The notes: generated from the sequence alone by a model not told the origin. Positions 35,887-45,995 are shown, counted from the first letter of the stretch. The stretch is 64,000 nt of DNA from a bacterium (GCA_018829445.1 JAHJTV010000092.1:43502-107501), one strand, 5' to 3'. Numbers and translations: made by a program.

Positions 35887-38800
35887 ATGAATTCCCAAAC
35901 TCAGCATATTCTTACACTGGCAGCATTTTTTGAGGATCATTTCGAAATCGACTGGATTCTGGAGCAAGTAAATCTTAAAGCAACCCAGGTGCTTATCGCG
36001 TTGGATGAAGGGGTTAAGGCGGGATTTCTCAGAGAAATTGATCCGGCAACTTATTGCTTTGTCAGCAAACACAAACGCATAAAGCTTTTGAGTGGGTTTA
36101 AAAAACCGGAACTTGAACGTCGTCATCGTATCATTGCCAATATCCTGTTGTTGGATTTTGCAGGCGATTATAAAAAAGCCTGTTTTCTGGCACCTCATCT
36201 GCTGTATCTTTTTAATGATCTTCATGGTTGTCGCTGGCTTCTGGCGGCGTGTGATATCTATCTTCGGGAGCTTCGTACTCCTGAAGCCATGCAGTGTTAC
36301 TACAAGGCATTAGACGATTTATCACTTCAATCCGGTGATGATGCATCAATTCTGTTTGTGGAGACCCTCGTCAAGTATTCCGAGAGTCGACTCCATGGTT
36401 ATAACATTGAGAAAACCGGTCTGGCCCTGGAGCGTGGGGTTGGATTCGCCGAAAAGTTGAGATGGAAGACCCAACAGGGGTATTTGACCCTTTTACTGGC
36501 TGTCAACCACTGGTATCGGGAGCAGTACGACCAGGCCGGAGAACAGTTGCGAAAGGGATTGGCTCTGTTGAAGAACAACAATGATCCGGGATTGCAACAA
36601 ACCATCCTTGACTGCAGTTATCTTTTTCATTACTGGAGAGGGTGTTTTTCCGCTGCGGTTAGTCTTTATGAAGAATCGGTTGCCGATGTGGAGGAATATA
36701 CTCTTAATCGCAATACCCTCTTAACGGAAGCTTTGGTTGGGGTCTGTTACGCTTATTGCGGACAAGTTACACAGGGGCTGGGGATGCTGGATGCCATCCA
36801 AAGTCATTGTCTGAATAAAGGATTACTGAATATTGCAGAGTATACCCGCATGTGTATAGCGCACACGCTGTTAAATATAGGATGTGTCGATGATGCTCTT
36901 CAATACCTGAACAGGTCAACAGAGCAAACAGAATTGGCTTTTGATGGTTTTCTGAGATTATGGCTGACGTTAATGCAGGCGTTTGCCCATTACCTGAAAG
37001 GAGATAATGAAACATCGCTGGGTTTTCTTAAACAATTTCTTGAGATTAACCGGAGCACTCCTTCCGCCATGCTGCCAACCTCATACTTGCTGGAATTATC
37101 ATGGGCGGCCCATCGGGGACTTTATCCGGCAGAAAAACTACTTTCTCTCGAAAAGGAGATCAAACGTGCGGAAACCGGAGGTAGTACCTACTATCGCGGG
37201 ATGGGGCATCGGTTTCGAGCCTTTTTGCAGCAACAGCAGGAACAATCTTCTCAGGTGGTTCTGCAGTCGCTGAACTTATCACTACAGTGCATGGAACAAT
37301 CCGGGCACGTAATCGGTATTGCCAAGACCCGACTTGAGATAGCACGGCAATATCTTCTACTGGGAGACAAAACCAAGGCCGAAGAGATGACGGAAGCTGC
37401 AGCGAAGACCATGCCGCTGCTTGATAAGTCTTTGATTCCCGATGAACTGCGTCCGCTGATGAAGGATCTCTTTCAGGATGATCACCTTTTAAAGGAGATT
37501 CTGACTCTGGGACGGCAGATTGTTACGATACGCAACAACAAGGAGCTGGTGCAGTATATCATCTCTGCCGCCAATCGTATTACGGGAGCTGAACGGGGAG
37601 CCATCTTCGACTTTGATAAACGGGGCGGAAATTTAAACCTGAGAGCCGCAAAAAACCTCACGATTGATGATGTCGGGCGACCTGTTTTCAGATCCTCCCT
37701 GGCGATTATCAAAAAGGCAGCCCTGACAGGTGAAGGTTTGATCCAAAAAGCTGAAGATGCTTCAACCGGGAGTATTCGATCCTGTATTGCCATCCCCATG
37801 GCATTAAATGATGAAATTGTAGGGGTTTTATATCATGACAACCGTCTGCTGACCAATGTCTTTCATGAATCCTTCCTGGAAATTCTGGCTTATTTTGCGG
37901 CTCTGGCCGCCATCGCGATGGATAATGCTCATATCTATGAAGAAAACCGGCGTCTGACCCAAAAACTGATGGAAAAAAACCGCTATTACGAAAAACAGCA
38001 GATTGCCATCATGAACAGCCATCAATTTATAGGTGAAAGCCAGGCCATGAAAAAGGTTTTTTCCCAGATTGATCAGGTGGCAGCAACGGACACCACCGTA
38101 CTTATAACCGGTGAAACCGGGGTTGGCAAAGAACTGGTGGCGGAATCGATACATCGCCTGAGTGACCGAAAAGACAAACCGTTCATTCGGGTTAATTGCA
38201 GCGCTTTTAGTGGAGAACTTGTTGCCAGTGAGCTGTTCGGACATGAGAAGGGAGCCTTTACCGGTGCTGACCAGAGAAGGATTGGGAGATTTGAACTGGC
38301 TGACGGCGGAACACTGTTTCTGGACGAAATCGGTGAGATTCCGCTAGACGTTCAGGTTCGGCTGCTTAGAACACTGCAAACCAGGGAGTATGAACGTCTG
38401 GGAGGTAGCAAAACCCTGCAGTCAGATTTTCGCCTGATCACGGCAACCAATCGGAATCTGGGAGAGGCGATTCAAAACCGCAGTTTCAGGGAAGACCTTT
38501 TTTATCGATTGAATGTGTTTCCCATAATCGTACCACCTTTAAGAGAACGAAAAGACGATATCCCCTTACTGGCGGCTCACTTTGTTCGATACTATTCCAG
38601 TAAGATCGGGAAAAAGCCCGAAAAGATCAAAACGGCAGTGATCCGGGATATGATGGCTAACGATTGGCCGGGAAACGTTCGTGAATTGAAAAACAGCATT
38701 GAAAGGGGAGTCATTTTAAATACCGGGCTCGACTTCCGGATTTCCGAGGTTAATGACAAACCGTCTAATCTTTCGATTCTGGCAAAAGACCTTACTCTGA

Positions 38801-38952
38801 AAGAGGCGGAGCGTACACATATTCTTTGGGCCCTGGAAAAATCGGGCTGGAAGATCCAGGGGCGAGGAGGATGTGCTCAATTGCTGGATATACACCACAA
38901 CACTTTAAAGTCCCGGATGAAAAAACTGAACATTAAACGCCCCACGGCTTGA
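35887..38952 (+). CDS. Sigma-54 activator with TPR-like and GAF sensor domains
   Basis: 1021 residues from the ATG at 35887 (MNSQTQHILTLAAFF); an open stretch upstream to 35683 is not domain-like. The first 500 residues are helical repeats of TPR/MalT-like character, starting with a winged-helix-like segment. A GAF domain follows at about 550-690 (AERGAIFDF, CIAIPMALNDEIVGVLYHDN), then the AAA+ domain from 713: Walker A GETGVGKE, loop GAFTGA near 788 and Walker B LFLDEIGEI. The end is a Fis-type HTH (CAQLLDIHHNTLKSRMKKLN). The GAF and repeat domains probably sense a small molecule or a partner protein. Divergent placement next to the CoA-transferase gene suggests that gene as a target. Confidence 0.92.
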   Translation: MNSQTQHILTLAAFFEDHFEIDWILEQVNLKATQVLIALDEGVKAGFLREIDPATYCFVSKHKRIKLLSGFKKPELERRHRIIANILLLDFAGDYKKACFLAPHLLYLFNDLHGCRWLLAACDIYLRELRTPEAMQCYYKALDDLSLQSGDDASILFVETLVKYSESRLHGYNIEKTGLALERGVGFAEKLRWKTQQGYLTLLLAVNHWYREQYDQAGEQLRKGLALLKNNNDPGLQQTILDCSYLFHYWRGCFSAAVSLYEESVADVEEYTLNRNTLLTEALVGVCYAYCGQVTQGLGMLDAIQSHCLNKGLLNIAEYTRMCIAHTLLNIGCVDDALQYLNRSTEQTELAFDGFLRLWLTLMQAFAHYLKGDNETSLGFLKQFLEINRSTPSAMLPTSYLLELSWAAHRGLYPAEKLLSLEKEIKRAETGGSTYYRGMGHRFRAFLQQQQEQSSQVVLQSLNLSLQCMEQSGHVIGIAKTRLEIARQYLLLGDKTKAEEMTEAAAKTMPLLDKSLIPDELRPLMKDLFQDDHLLKEILTLGRQIVTIRNNKELVQYIISAANRITGAERGAIFDFDKRGGNLNLRAAKNLTIDDVGRPVFRSSLAIIKKAALTGEGLIQKAEDASTGSIRSCIAIPMALNDEIVGVLYHDNRLLTNVFHESFLEILAYFAALAAIAMDNAHIYEENRRLTQKLMEKNRYYEKQQIAIMNSHQFIGESQAMKKVFSQIDQVAATDTTVLITGETGVGKELVAESIHRLSDRKDKPFIRVNCSAFSGELVASELFGHEKGAFTGADQRRIGRFELADGGTLFLDEIGEIPLDVQVRLLRTLQTREYERLGGSKTLQSDFRLITATNRNLGEAIQNRSFREDLFYRLNVFPIIVPPLRERKDDIPLLAAHFVRYYSSKIGKKPEKIKTAVIRDMMANDWPGNVRELKNSIERGVILNTGLDFRISEVNDKPSNLSILAKDLTLKEAERTHILWALEKSGWKIQGRGGCAQLLDIHHNTLKSRMKKLNIKRPTA

Positions 38953-39095
38953 ATTTTCCCCTGTTTTTTCATCCAGCGTTAGTATTTTTGTTGGAAGTAA
39001 AACTTTGTAACTATGCCTTCTCTCATTGGTTGAGTTAATATCAAAAAAAGTGGTTGCTTGCTTCGTCCGTATAAAACAGGAAGCAAACTGTCTCA

Positions 39096-40049
39096 TTAAC
39101 TGGCAAAAACCAGTTTGGTGCCGGACATGTTTAGAATAAACTTCTCCGGCATTGCTTTTTCCATGGCAATTATCGTGTCGCGACCGGTACAGTGAGTTGG
39201 AATCAGGTATTCCGGATCAAATTCTTTCAACGCCCGAATAGTGGGTTCAACAACGGTTTTCATGTCCGCACCGTTGAGATGGAAACCGCCCATCACCGCA
39301 AATATCCTGTTTATGCCTGTCACTTCCCTGGCATGATTGACAGTGTTTACGATGCCGGAATGGGCACAGCCGGATAATACCACCAGCCCTTTTCCCCTGA
39401 CATTGACAACCATGGCAGTATCATCTTCTATCAGATCATGGGTTTCAATCCCGTTTTCATCATAAACAAAATTCTGGCCAACTTTTTCAAAATCAACGAT
39501 CCGTGGGACCTCTCCCAGAAAACCGAAGCTTCCATCAACCAGCGCCATGGGTGCAGCTGTCTCTTGTAGTGTAATCTCCATCGCTTCCGTGTTTACTTTG
39601 GAAAAGGAAGGGAAAGGGATCCTGAAGTCCCGGGTAATTCTTGTGTATCGTTGCCTGTGAGCAGCCAGCGGATGTAAAATCAACTTGATCCCCTTTTTTC
39701 CAACCGCCTCACTCAGTTTTGTCAGCCCTCCCGTATGATCAGAATGACCGTGTGATAACGCCAGAACCTCCACCGATGTCAGATCAACATTCAATGCTTT
39801 GGCATTATATGCTGCTCCATGCTCGGAAAAACCGAAATCAAACAACATGGAATGTGTTTCATCGCCAGCGGTCGTTGTCAGCAGCGAAGAAAAACCGTGC
39901 TCCGCCAGAATGCTGTTTCTAATCTCTCCATCTTTTAAAGGGATCGCTCGCTGCACAACGTCTGAACTGTCCTTGGATGTAATATCGATATAATTATCCT
40001 GCAGAGTAAGAATTTCAACCCTGTCGACCTCTTTTAACCGAAGTTTCAT
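39096..40049 (-). CDS. MBL-fold metallohydrolase, dihydropterin-phosphate-synthase-like subfamily
   Basis: 317 residues. The metal motif is H100-x-H102-x-D104-H105 in SHGHSDHTGG; further ligands fit GCAHSGIVN and PTHCTG. The GGFHLNG and CAHSG segments are typical of the subfamily annotated as 7,8-dihydropterin-6-methyl-aminobenzene-phosphate synthase-like, whose members in bacteria are mostly uncharacterised. A strong ribosome site (AAAAGGAGG) precedes the ATG. It stands alone between two non-coding gaps, so its substrate cannot be inferred from neighbours. Confidence 0.88.
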   Translation of the reverse strand: MKLRLKEVDRVEILTLQDNYIDITSKDSSDVVQRAIPLKDGEIRNSILAEHGFSSLLTTTAGDETHSMLFDFGFSEHGAAYNAKALNVDLTSVEVLALSHGHSDHTGGLTKLSEAVGKKGIKLILHPLAAHRQRYTRITRDFRIPFPSFSKVNTEAMEITLQETAAPMALVDGSFGFLGEVPRIVDFEKVGQNFVYDENGIETHDLIEDDTAMVVNVRGKGLVVLSGCAHSGIVNTVNHAREVTGINRIFAVMGGFHLNGADMKTVVEPTIRALKEFDPEYLIPTHCTGRDTIIAMEKAMPEKFILNMSGTKLVFAS

Positions 40050-40550
40050 TTTGCCTCCTTTTAATCTTTCCTTTCAAAAAAACTGTCACAGAATCTGCTT
40101 TCCCACAGCTGATGTATGGGTAGAATATTACAAATGATCGAATAATTGAGTATTAAAGCAATCTCAGGTAAATCTGGTCATAGCCGGAAACGTCATTCTT
40201 TTCCCGAACTGCCCAATAACTGACCAAATAATATAATAACCGTTTGACGCAATCCGGCTTTTTGAGTAAACAAAGTTTAAACAAGGTTTATGCAACCATG
40301 CAGGAGATCTGTTGTCAAGACCTTTGATCGCATGGAGATATTCATGCAATTCTAAGAAGAAGACGTTTTTATGATCTGGCATTGTTTCTAAGTGTTTAAT
40401 AACCTGAATTCAGATCCTGTTGTTCGGACTGATTAAAAAATCAACTCCATCAAACCGGATTTTTAACATCTCCCAATAAGAATCATAATATATGATTGGC
40501 TGGAAGCAGTCGGCCATTAGTGGACGAACGATAATCAAAAAGGAGATTCC
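40050..40550. other. Non-coding gap, nothing recognised
   Basis: About 500 bp, AT-rich, between two divergent genes. A 72-codon minus-strand frame (40164-40382) has no recognised domain or ribosome site and is not called. Promoters for both neighbours should lie here, but none stands out. Confidence 0.5.
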
Positions 40551-41471
40551 ATGCAACTGGATCAAAAACTGATAAACAGCTTTGAAACCGGATTAAATCC
40601 GCTAAAACCTGAAGATTCAAAAATTAGTGCCAGAATAGTCGGGTACGGAGAGATGTCGACCATCTTCCTGATCGGTGACGACTCCTCAATTGCCTATAAA
40701 CGCATGCCGCTGTTCAGCAGCCAAAAACAGGCAGGGGATTACCTGGCTGTTTATAATGAATACTGCGAGCTGCTGACGCAAACCGGAATTTCCCTTCCTG
40801 AAAGCGGTACCTGTATCGTTGACCTTCCCGATCGGCCGGTGATCCTTTATATTGCCCAGGAGATGGTTCCACCCGAGCGTTTTGGGCATCGCCTGATACA
40901 TACACAGAATTTAAAGACGAATGAGCGTATGGTCCGGTTGATTGTGGATCATTCTCAAAAACTTTGGCGTTTTTGTGCCGAGCATAACCCTGAACTTGAA
41001 ATAGCAGTGGATGGTCAACTCTCCAACTGGGTTCATATGGATGACGGCAAGGATACGCTTTACTACATCGATACCAGCACCCCTTTCATTAAGAAAAAGG
41101 GAGTACATCAGTTGGATCCACAGGTTGTGCTGAAAACAATTCCAGGCTTATTGCGCAGCTTCATCAAAGACAAAACGGTTAAGGAGGTATTGGATCGCTA
41201 TTATGATCCCCGTAAAAACATGATTGATCTGGTCGCCAACCTGTTTAAGGAGCAAAAACCGGATCTGATTGCACCGTTCATCGATATCATCAATAACAAA
41301 CTTCCTGATGGTATCGCCCCCCTGACTTTCAAAGATGTTAAAAGCTACTACCGGGAGGACAAGGCAATCTGGGCTCTCTTTCTGCGGCTGCGTCGTATTG
41401 ATCGCTGGGTTACTTCAAAGATCAGACGAAAGCGTTACGAGTATATCCTTCCGGGGAAAATTAAACGATAA
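40551..41471 (+). CDS. Protein with kinase-like (phosphotransferase) fold hints, unknown function
   Basis: 306 residues; I do not recognise a characterised family. There is a glycine-containing N-lobe-like start (RIVGYGEMSTIFLIGDDSSIAYKRM) with a Lys in the right place for ATP binding. A central segment reads AVDGQLSNWV, resembling the HxDxxxxN catalytic loop of aminoglycoside-phosphotransferase-like kinases but with Val-Asp-Gly, and YYIDTSTPF follows where DFG would be. It may belong to a domain of unknown function (possibly DUF6206; not verified). An AAAAGGAG ribosome site precedes the ATG. It ends 17 bp before a class III aminotransferase gene, so the two are probably cotranscribed and act on the same molecule. 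Confidence 0.75.
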   Translation: MQLDQKLINSFETGLNPLKPEDSKISARIVGYGEMSTIFLIGDDSSIAYKRMPLFSSQKQAGDYLAVYNEYCELLTQTGISLPESGTCIVDLPDRPVILYIAQEMVPPERFGHRLIHTQNLKTNERMVRLIVDHSQKLWRFCAEHNPELEIAVDGQLSNWVHMDDGKDTLYYIDTSTPFIKKKGVHQLDPQVVLKTIPGLLRSFIKDKTVKEVLDRYYDPRKNMIDLVANLFKEQKPDLIAPFIDIINNKLPDGIAPLTFKDVKSYYREDKAIWALFLRLRRIDRWVTSKIRRKRYEYILPGKIKR

Positions 41472-41488
41472 AAAGAGGAAAAATTACA

Positions 41489-42754
41489 ATGAAATCAATA
41501 ATGGACAAAAATCTAACCAAAGATGAGCTCATAGAGCTGGCCGCCAAACACGTTTGTCCGGGTCGGGTGGAGACCTTCAAACAATTGGGGACGGTTCCGG
41601 TGATGGCTCGCCGTGAAGGAAACTACTTCTGGGATATGGACGGCAGTAAACTCTTTGATGTCCATATCAACGGCGGTACCTTTAACCTGGGCCACCGAAA
41701 CCCCGAACTGATCGCTACATTGAAAGAAGCTCTGGATCACTACGATATGGGAAACCATCATTTTGTCAGTTCTGCCCGCACCCATCTGGCAAAGGAATTG
41801 GTAAACAGCGTTCCCGGCGACATGAAATACTGTGTCTTTACTACCAGTGGTTCGGAAGCGGTGGAAGTCACACTTCGCACAGCCAGGAAAGCAACCGGGC
41901 GGCGCCGGATTGTTTCCTTCAAAGGATCATATCACGGACATGGAGGGCTTTCTCTCATGGCCGGGGATGCGGATCAGGCAGCCTATTTCCTCTCCGAGCA
42001 ACCGCAGGATGAGTTCACCCAGGTACCGTTTGATGATCCGGGAGCCATGGAAGAAATCCTAAAAGCCGATGATACGGCTGCGGTGCTTTGTGAAATGATT
42101 CCGGCCACCATTGGATTTCCCATGCCTTCACCCGGGTTTTATCCGCAATTGAAGAAGCTGTGCGAAAAATATGGAGCGCTTTTCATTGCAGATGAAGTCC
42201 AGACCGGTCTGGGTAGAACAGGTAAGATGTGGGCTTGTGAAACCTTTGGAATTGAGCCCGATATGTTGATCAGCGGTAAGGGATTGACCGGTGGCATTTA
42301 TCCCATTGGAGCCGCGGTCATTTCAGAAAAAACGGCCGGGTGGTTATCCGAGGATGGCTGGGGGTATTCCTCCACGGCTGGCGGGTCTGAGCTGGGATGT
42401 GTGGTGGCTCTGAAAGTGCTTGAAATAATAAACCGACCGGGAATCCTGGAGAATGTCAGGGAGATGTCGGCTTTTCTGGCTGAAGGACTGGAAGGGATCA
42501 AGGATCGTCACCCCTTTTTAGTGGAAATCCGTCAAAAGGGTCTGGTGCACGGTTTGCGTTTTGATAACCCTTATGGCGGAGCCCTGGTGACTGCCTGTGG
42601 ATTCGAATCTGGACTGTGGGCTTTTCCGGCGGGCTTTGATCGTTCAGTGCTCCAGTTTAAACCCAATCTTCTGGTAAACAGGGAAGATTGCAGCGAAGCG
42701 CTGCAACTGCTGGAAAAGGCCATCTCCCTCTGTGAAGAACGTTTCAAAGTTTAA
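41489..42754 (+). CDS. PLP-dependent class III aminotransferase
   Basis: 421 residues. The PLP lysine is K264 in LISGKGLTGG, and the pyridine-nitrogen Asp is D235 in IADEVQTGLGRTG; TTSGSEAVEVTLR and FKGSYHGHGG are the cofactor-phosphate and substrate segments. Class III enzymes include glutamate-1-semialdehyde aminomutase, 4-aminobutyrate and acetylornithine aminotransferases; the exact substrate is not readable here. AGAGG stands before the ATG at 41489, with a second possible ATG four codons in. It is paired with the kinase-like gene upstream and followed by an intergenic repeat. Confidence 0.92.
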   Translation: MKSIMDKNLTKDELIELAAKHVCPGRVETFKQLGTVPVMARREGNYFWDMDGSKLFDVHINGGTFNLGHRNPELIATLKEALDHYDMGNHHFVSSARTHLAKELVNSVPGDMKYCVFTTSGSEAVEVTLRTARKATGRRRIVSFKGSYHGHGGLSLMAGDADQAAYFLSEQPQDEFTQVPFDDPGAMEEILKADDTAAVLCEMIPATIGFPMPSPGFYPQLKKLCEKYGALFIADEVQTGLGRTGKMWACETFGIEPDMLISGKGLTGGIYPIGAAVISEKTAGWLSEDGWGYSSTAGGSELGCVVALKVLEIINRPGILENVREMSAFLAEGLEGIKDRHPFLVEIRQKGLVHGLRFDNPYGGALVTACGFESGLWAFPAGFDRSVLQFKPNLLVNREDCSEALQLLEKAISLCEERFKV

Positions 42755-42796
42755 GAAAATCTTTGAAATATTAACTTTTGTACTGAAAACAAGGAT

Positions 42797-42950
42797 CGTG
42801 GTAGGGCGGGGTTACATCCCTGCCTGAGCCAACTCAAAGTCGACCAGGTAAGGCCGCCCTGCCGTTTTGAAAGATCGGTTTTTTCTCGAAAACAACCTCA
42901 TTTAAGCGCTTATGGCATTACGTTCTCGCCTGTACGTATCCAAAGAAAGC
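42797..42950. repeat. Dispersed intergenic repeat, inverse orientation
   Basis: GGTAGGGCGGGGTTACATCC is the reverse complement of the unit found near 8.5 and 50.8 kb; AGGTAAGGCCGCCCT and, further on, GCGCTTATGG and the complement of CTTTGG-ATACGTACAGGCGAG also match the 50.8-kb locus. It fills most of the gap between two genes; no promoter seen. Confidence 0.7.
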
Positions 42951-43049
42951 CATATCAGGTCTCCTTGTCGAAAAATAATCCAAGATAATAAAAGCTGCAA
43001 GCAGATTGACCACTTCTTTAACTTCAGTATTTCCCAACCCTAATTGAGT

Positions 43050-43946
43050 CTAGGCTGAGGTTTTATCGTCCTTCGTTATTTTTTTATACCATTTTGTATC
43101 GCCGTATAATTCCTTGGCGCATTCTTGGCAGATTCCGTGGCTGAATTGAACATCGGAGTGTTTTTCGATATAGGATTCGATCTGGTTCCAGTAGCCTTCA
43201 TCATCGCGGATTTTTTTGCATTTGGCACAGATGGGCAAAAATCCCCTGAGTGTCTTGATTTCAGCCAGAGTCCCCCGTAATTCCCGGATTGCCTTCTCTT
43301 TCTCATCACTGGCCTTTCTCAGATCACTCAAGGCAAGAAATTCATTCCTTCGGGTTCGTTTTATGGATCGTAAAATAATTATTCCGAGGAAGTTCAAGGG
43401 TACTAAAAAAAGGATAGATGCTGCGAGATCGGACAGATTCATATTTAGAAAAAGGATGCTGGTCAATACCGACCCAGAGCCAATTAAACCGCAAGCACTG
43501 ACAGTATAGTAGAATCTATTATTGATAAACTGGTAAAAAATTAAAGTAAGCAGTATGGTATTGACGCCAAGATAAGCTACAGGCATATCCCTGATTATTG
43601 CAAGCAGGAATATGGCTATTGATATCACGATTTGATTTAAAAGCAACAGATGGTGATATCGGCTGAAATAGGTGTCTGCCCGATGTATATAAACAATAGA
43701 GCAAAATATGATACAAAAAACCACCAATCTTAACAAAAACAATGAATGGATGACCTCACTGTTCCTTGCTTCCAAGATGTCACGAATAAAAAAGGCAACA
43801 TCAAAGAATACAAGAACCAGCAACGTATTGCGAGTAACGGTTTTATGCTCCTTCCAGGTGGATCGAAGAAAGGACTCTTCCATCGATTTGGATTTAAATT
43901 CAGCAGTGTACTTTAATAATAGGTTGTTATCTAATGAACGCTTCAT
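43050..43946 (-). CDS. Six-helix membrane protein with C-terminal Cys motif, signalling-type
   Basis: 298 residues. About six transmembrane helices occupy residues 35-205, followed by a short coiled coil (ALSDLRKASDEKEKAIREL) and a C-terminal Cys module: PICAKCKKIRDDEGYW, then SHGICQECAKELY. That CxxC...CxxC tail, probably metal-binding, is common at the ends of PAS or receiver proteins in deltaproteobacteria, usually without a kinase domain. The layout suggests a membrane sensor whose output is the Cys module. A GGGAG ribosome site precedes the ATG. No partner gene is adjacent. Confidence 0.8.
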   Translation of the reverse strand: MKRSLDNNLLLKYTAEFKSKSMEESFLRSTWKEHKTVTRNTLLVLVFFDVAFFIRDILEARNSEVIHSLFLLRLVVFCIIFCSIVYIHRADTYFSRYHHLLLLNQIVISIAIFLLAIIRDMPVAYLGVNTILLTLIFYQFINNRFYYTVSACGLIGSGSVLTSILFLNMNLSDLAASILFLVPLNFLGIIILRSIKRTRRNEFLALSDLRKASDEKEKAIRELRGTLAEIKTLRGFLPICAKCKKIRDDEGYWNQIESYIEKHSDVQFSHGICQECAKELYGDTKWYKKITKDDKTSA

Positions 43947-44211
43947 GAATAATCTCCCGGAATACCAATCGCTTCCATGCTGATGGCAGCGGTTCTATGA
44001 TCAGCAATGTGCCATTTTCTCTATGTTTTGTCAGGATCGAGGTGCGGATGATCTTTACCGCAACCTAAGCAAAAACCACGCTGTTTGGACACTCTCTATC
44101 ATATTCTGAGTCCAAACACTGGTCAACCGGTTTATCTGCTTGGGTAGCTAATTGATCCTGGTTCTTCGCTTTTTTCAGCATTATTATCTGATCTAATAGG
44201 ATATCGAGATC

Positions 44212-44688
44212 TTAAAGAATATCCGGAATTACGGCGCCAATGGTGTTTTTTGCATCATCAATCGTTTTGATAGTGATTCTTTTATCTTTTCTGGCAAGAA
44301 ACACGTCTTTTGCATCGGAAATCGGCCCTACCCACTTAAAAAGGTTTTCCCTTGTTTTTGTTCGGGTAACGACAAAAAGAACGGTGTTCATTTCTTTCAG
44401 CAATTTCTGGTAAGATCTTCCCCATGGCAGTATTTCAATGTCATTGCGATTCTGTTTCGAGTTCAATCTTTCCAAAATCAAGGCTATCAGATCAACGGAT
44501 GTCCCTTTGAGTTGTCCGTTTTCTTCGAAATTAAACGGTGGGAATTGTTCGCTCATGAGGATAAGGTCATTAACGGTCTGTGCAATGAGAGCGAATGCAA
44601 TCAGGAAAAACGCTATTGAGCATATTAAGGCTTTAACAGGTATCTCTATTGTAAAACAACTGATTGATATCGATCCAGATCCGACCAC
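44212..44688 (-). pseudogene. Truncated solute-binding protein (SBP family 3)
   Basis: 158 codons starting at a GTG, with a hydrophobic segment (LICSIAFFLIAFALIAQ) and then a normal family 3 N-terminal half: MSEQFPPFNFEENGQLKGTSV, ILPWGRSYQKLL and the WVGPIS segment. Intact members have about 240-260 residues; this one stops at VIPDIL, and no homologous continuation is visible beyond the stop. It stands alone without permease genes. Probably a remnant; the true start is uncertain. Confidence 0.65.
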
Positions 44689-44954
44689 GAGAAATCATAA
44701 ATTAATACACTCTTGAGGCATTGAACCCAACTGTCGGATTCAACATCTCATCACCGCAAGGATGACGTCTGATTCTGCAGATTATACCTTCTGTTAAAAC
44801 TCGGATAGTGATGCGTTTTTTCGAGGCTTTTGTCAAAGTTTAAGACAAAATGCAAAATGAATGCACTCAAAAATTTCAGAGGTGGGAAACGAAAACCATA
44901 CTCGCAGAGAAAGGACCAACAGAGATAATGTCAGAAGAATAGGGTCAAATCCGC

Positions 44955-45995
44955 TTATTCAATCCACTTAACCCTTGATTGCTCCCTCTTGACGATATGA
45001 TCAATCCGGCCTTTCGGGTAACCGATGGTGAGTGAGGTGATGATTTTAAAGGGCGGTTCGATCCCCAGCTCTCGCTTGTATTTGGGAAAACCCATCAATC
45101 CGTCGATCAAACTGACATAACAGGTACCGAGTCCCATGGAGTGGGCAGCAAGAACCATGTTTTGTCCGCAGATCCCTAAATCCAGGTCAATTGATCCTAT
45201 TCCCCGCTCGTCAGCCAACAGGATAATCAAAGTCGGTGCTTTAAAAAAGGTATGATAGTCAGGATCGCTGACAATGGCATTGATTCCTCCCAGTGCCCGT
45301 TGATCCATCTCTCCTGCACCTCGAAATCTCACTAGAAAACGAATAAGAGCCTTTTGCCAGAATCTGAGGCGGGCGTTCTTATTTCCGGGAACGGTTTTCT
45401 TGATCCAGGGGCGCGGCATGGTGCCATACATTACATATTTGCAGAATTGTTTGCACTTTCTGTCAATTTCATCGATGATCTCCCGGTTCTGAATGACGAT
45501 GAACTTCCAGGGCTGGTTATTTCCGGCGGAAGGGGCAAATCGACCAGCCTCAATGATCCGCTCGATCATCTCCCTGGGTACCTGCTTTTTTTTGTAAAGT
45601 CTGATGCTGCGACGATTCAGAATGATCTTTTCCGTTTCGGTCAGTTCCTCGACTTCAGCGGTGTTATTTGTTTCCCGCTGTTTCGGCATATAAACCGGCA
45701 GGGTTTTTTCACCGGCAAAAAGATGGCTGTTTTTCCAGAATCCCTTTGAAACCCGATAATCACCCTCTATGGAGATAGCATTTTCCGTGCAGACCGCCAC
45801 ACAATTCTGGCAGGAGATACATCTGAAGTGATCATAGCGGTCGTTGGGCTTGCATTTCTTATTCTCTATCATCAGGAGTTGAATAGGACACGTCTGTTCG
45901 CACCGTCGGCACCCATTGCATTTCTCCACATCAACCACAAACTTCGGAAAATCTGCCGGTGGCATCGCCACAAACCTGCGTTTCTCAAGTAACAT
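44955..45995 (-). CDS. Ferredoxin-nitroreductase fusion
   Basis: 346 residues. The N-terminal 85 residues hold two 4Fe-4S motifs (CNGCRRCEQTC, then CISCQNCVAVC). The rest is an FMN nitroreductase domain: NRRSIRLYKKKQVP binds the phosphate of FMN, followed by AGRFAPSAGNNQPWKF and LGICGQNMVLAAHSMGLGTC. Such fusions pass electrons from a ferredoxin-type donor to FMN and a quinone, nitro or other acceptor, in the cytoplasm. AGGAG precedes the ATG. It is divergent from the MerR-TetR regulator gene with a palindromic operator between them, suggesting control by that regulator. Confidence 0.92.
   Translation of the reverse strand: MLLEKRRFVAMPPADFPKFVVDVEKCNGCRRCEQTCPIQLLMIENKKCKPNDRYDHFRCISCQNCVAVCTENAISIEGDYRVSKGFWKNSHLFAGEKTLPVYMPKQRETNNTAEVEELTETEKIILNRRSIRLYKKKQVPREMIERIIEAGRFAPSAGNNQPWKFIVIQNREIIDEIDRKCKQFCKYVMYGTMPRPWIKKTVPGNKNARLRFWQKALIRFLVRFRGAGEMDQRALGGINAIVSDPDYHTFFKAPTLIILLADERGIGSIDLDLGICGQNMVLAAHSMGLGTCYVSLIDGLMGFPKYKRELGIEPPFKIITSLTIGYPKGRIDHIVKREQSRVKWIE

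Noticed and set aside
40164..40382. 72-codon minus-strand frame in the gap after the MBL gene
   Set aside because: No ribosome site, no recognisable domain and composition like the surrounding non-coding DNA.
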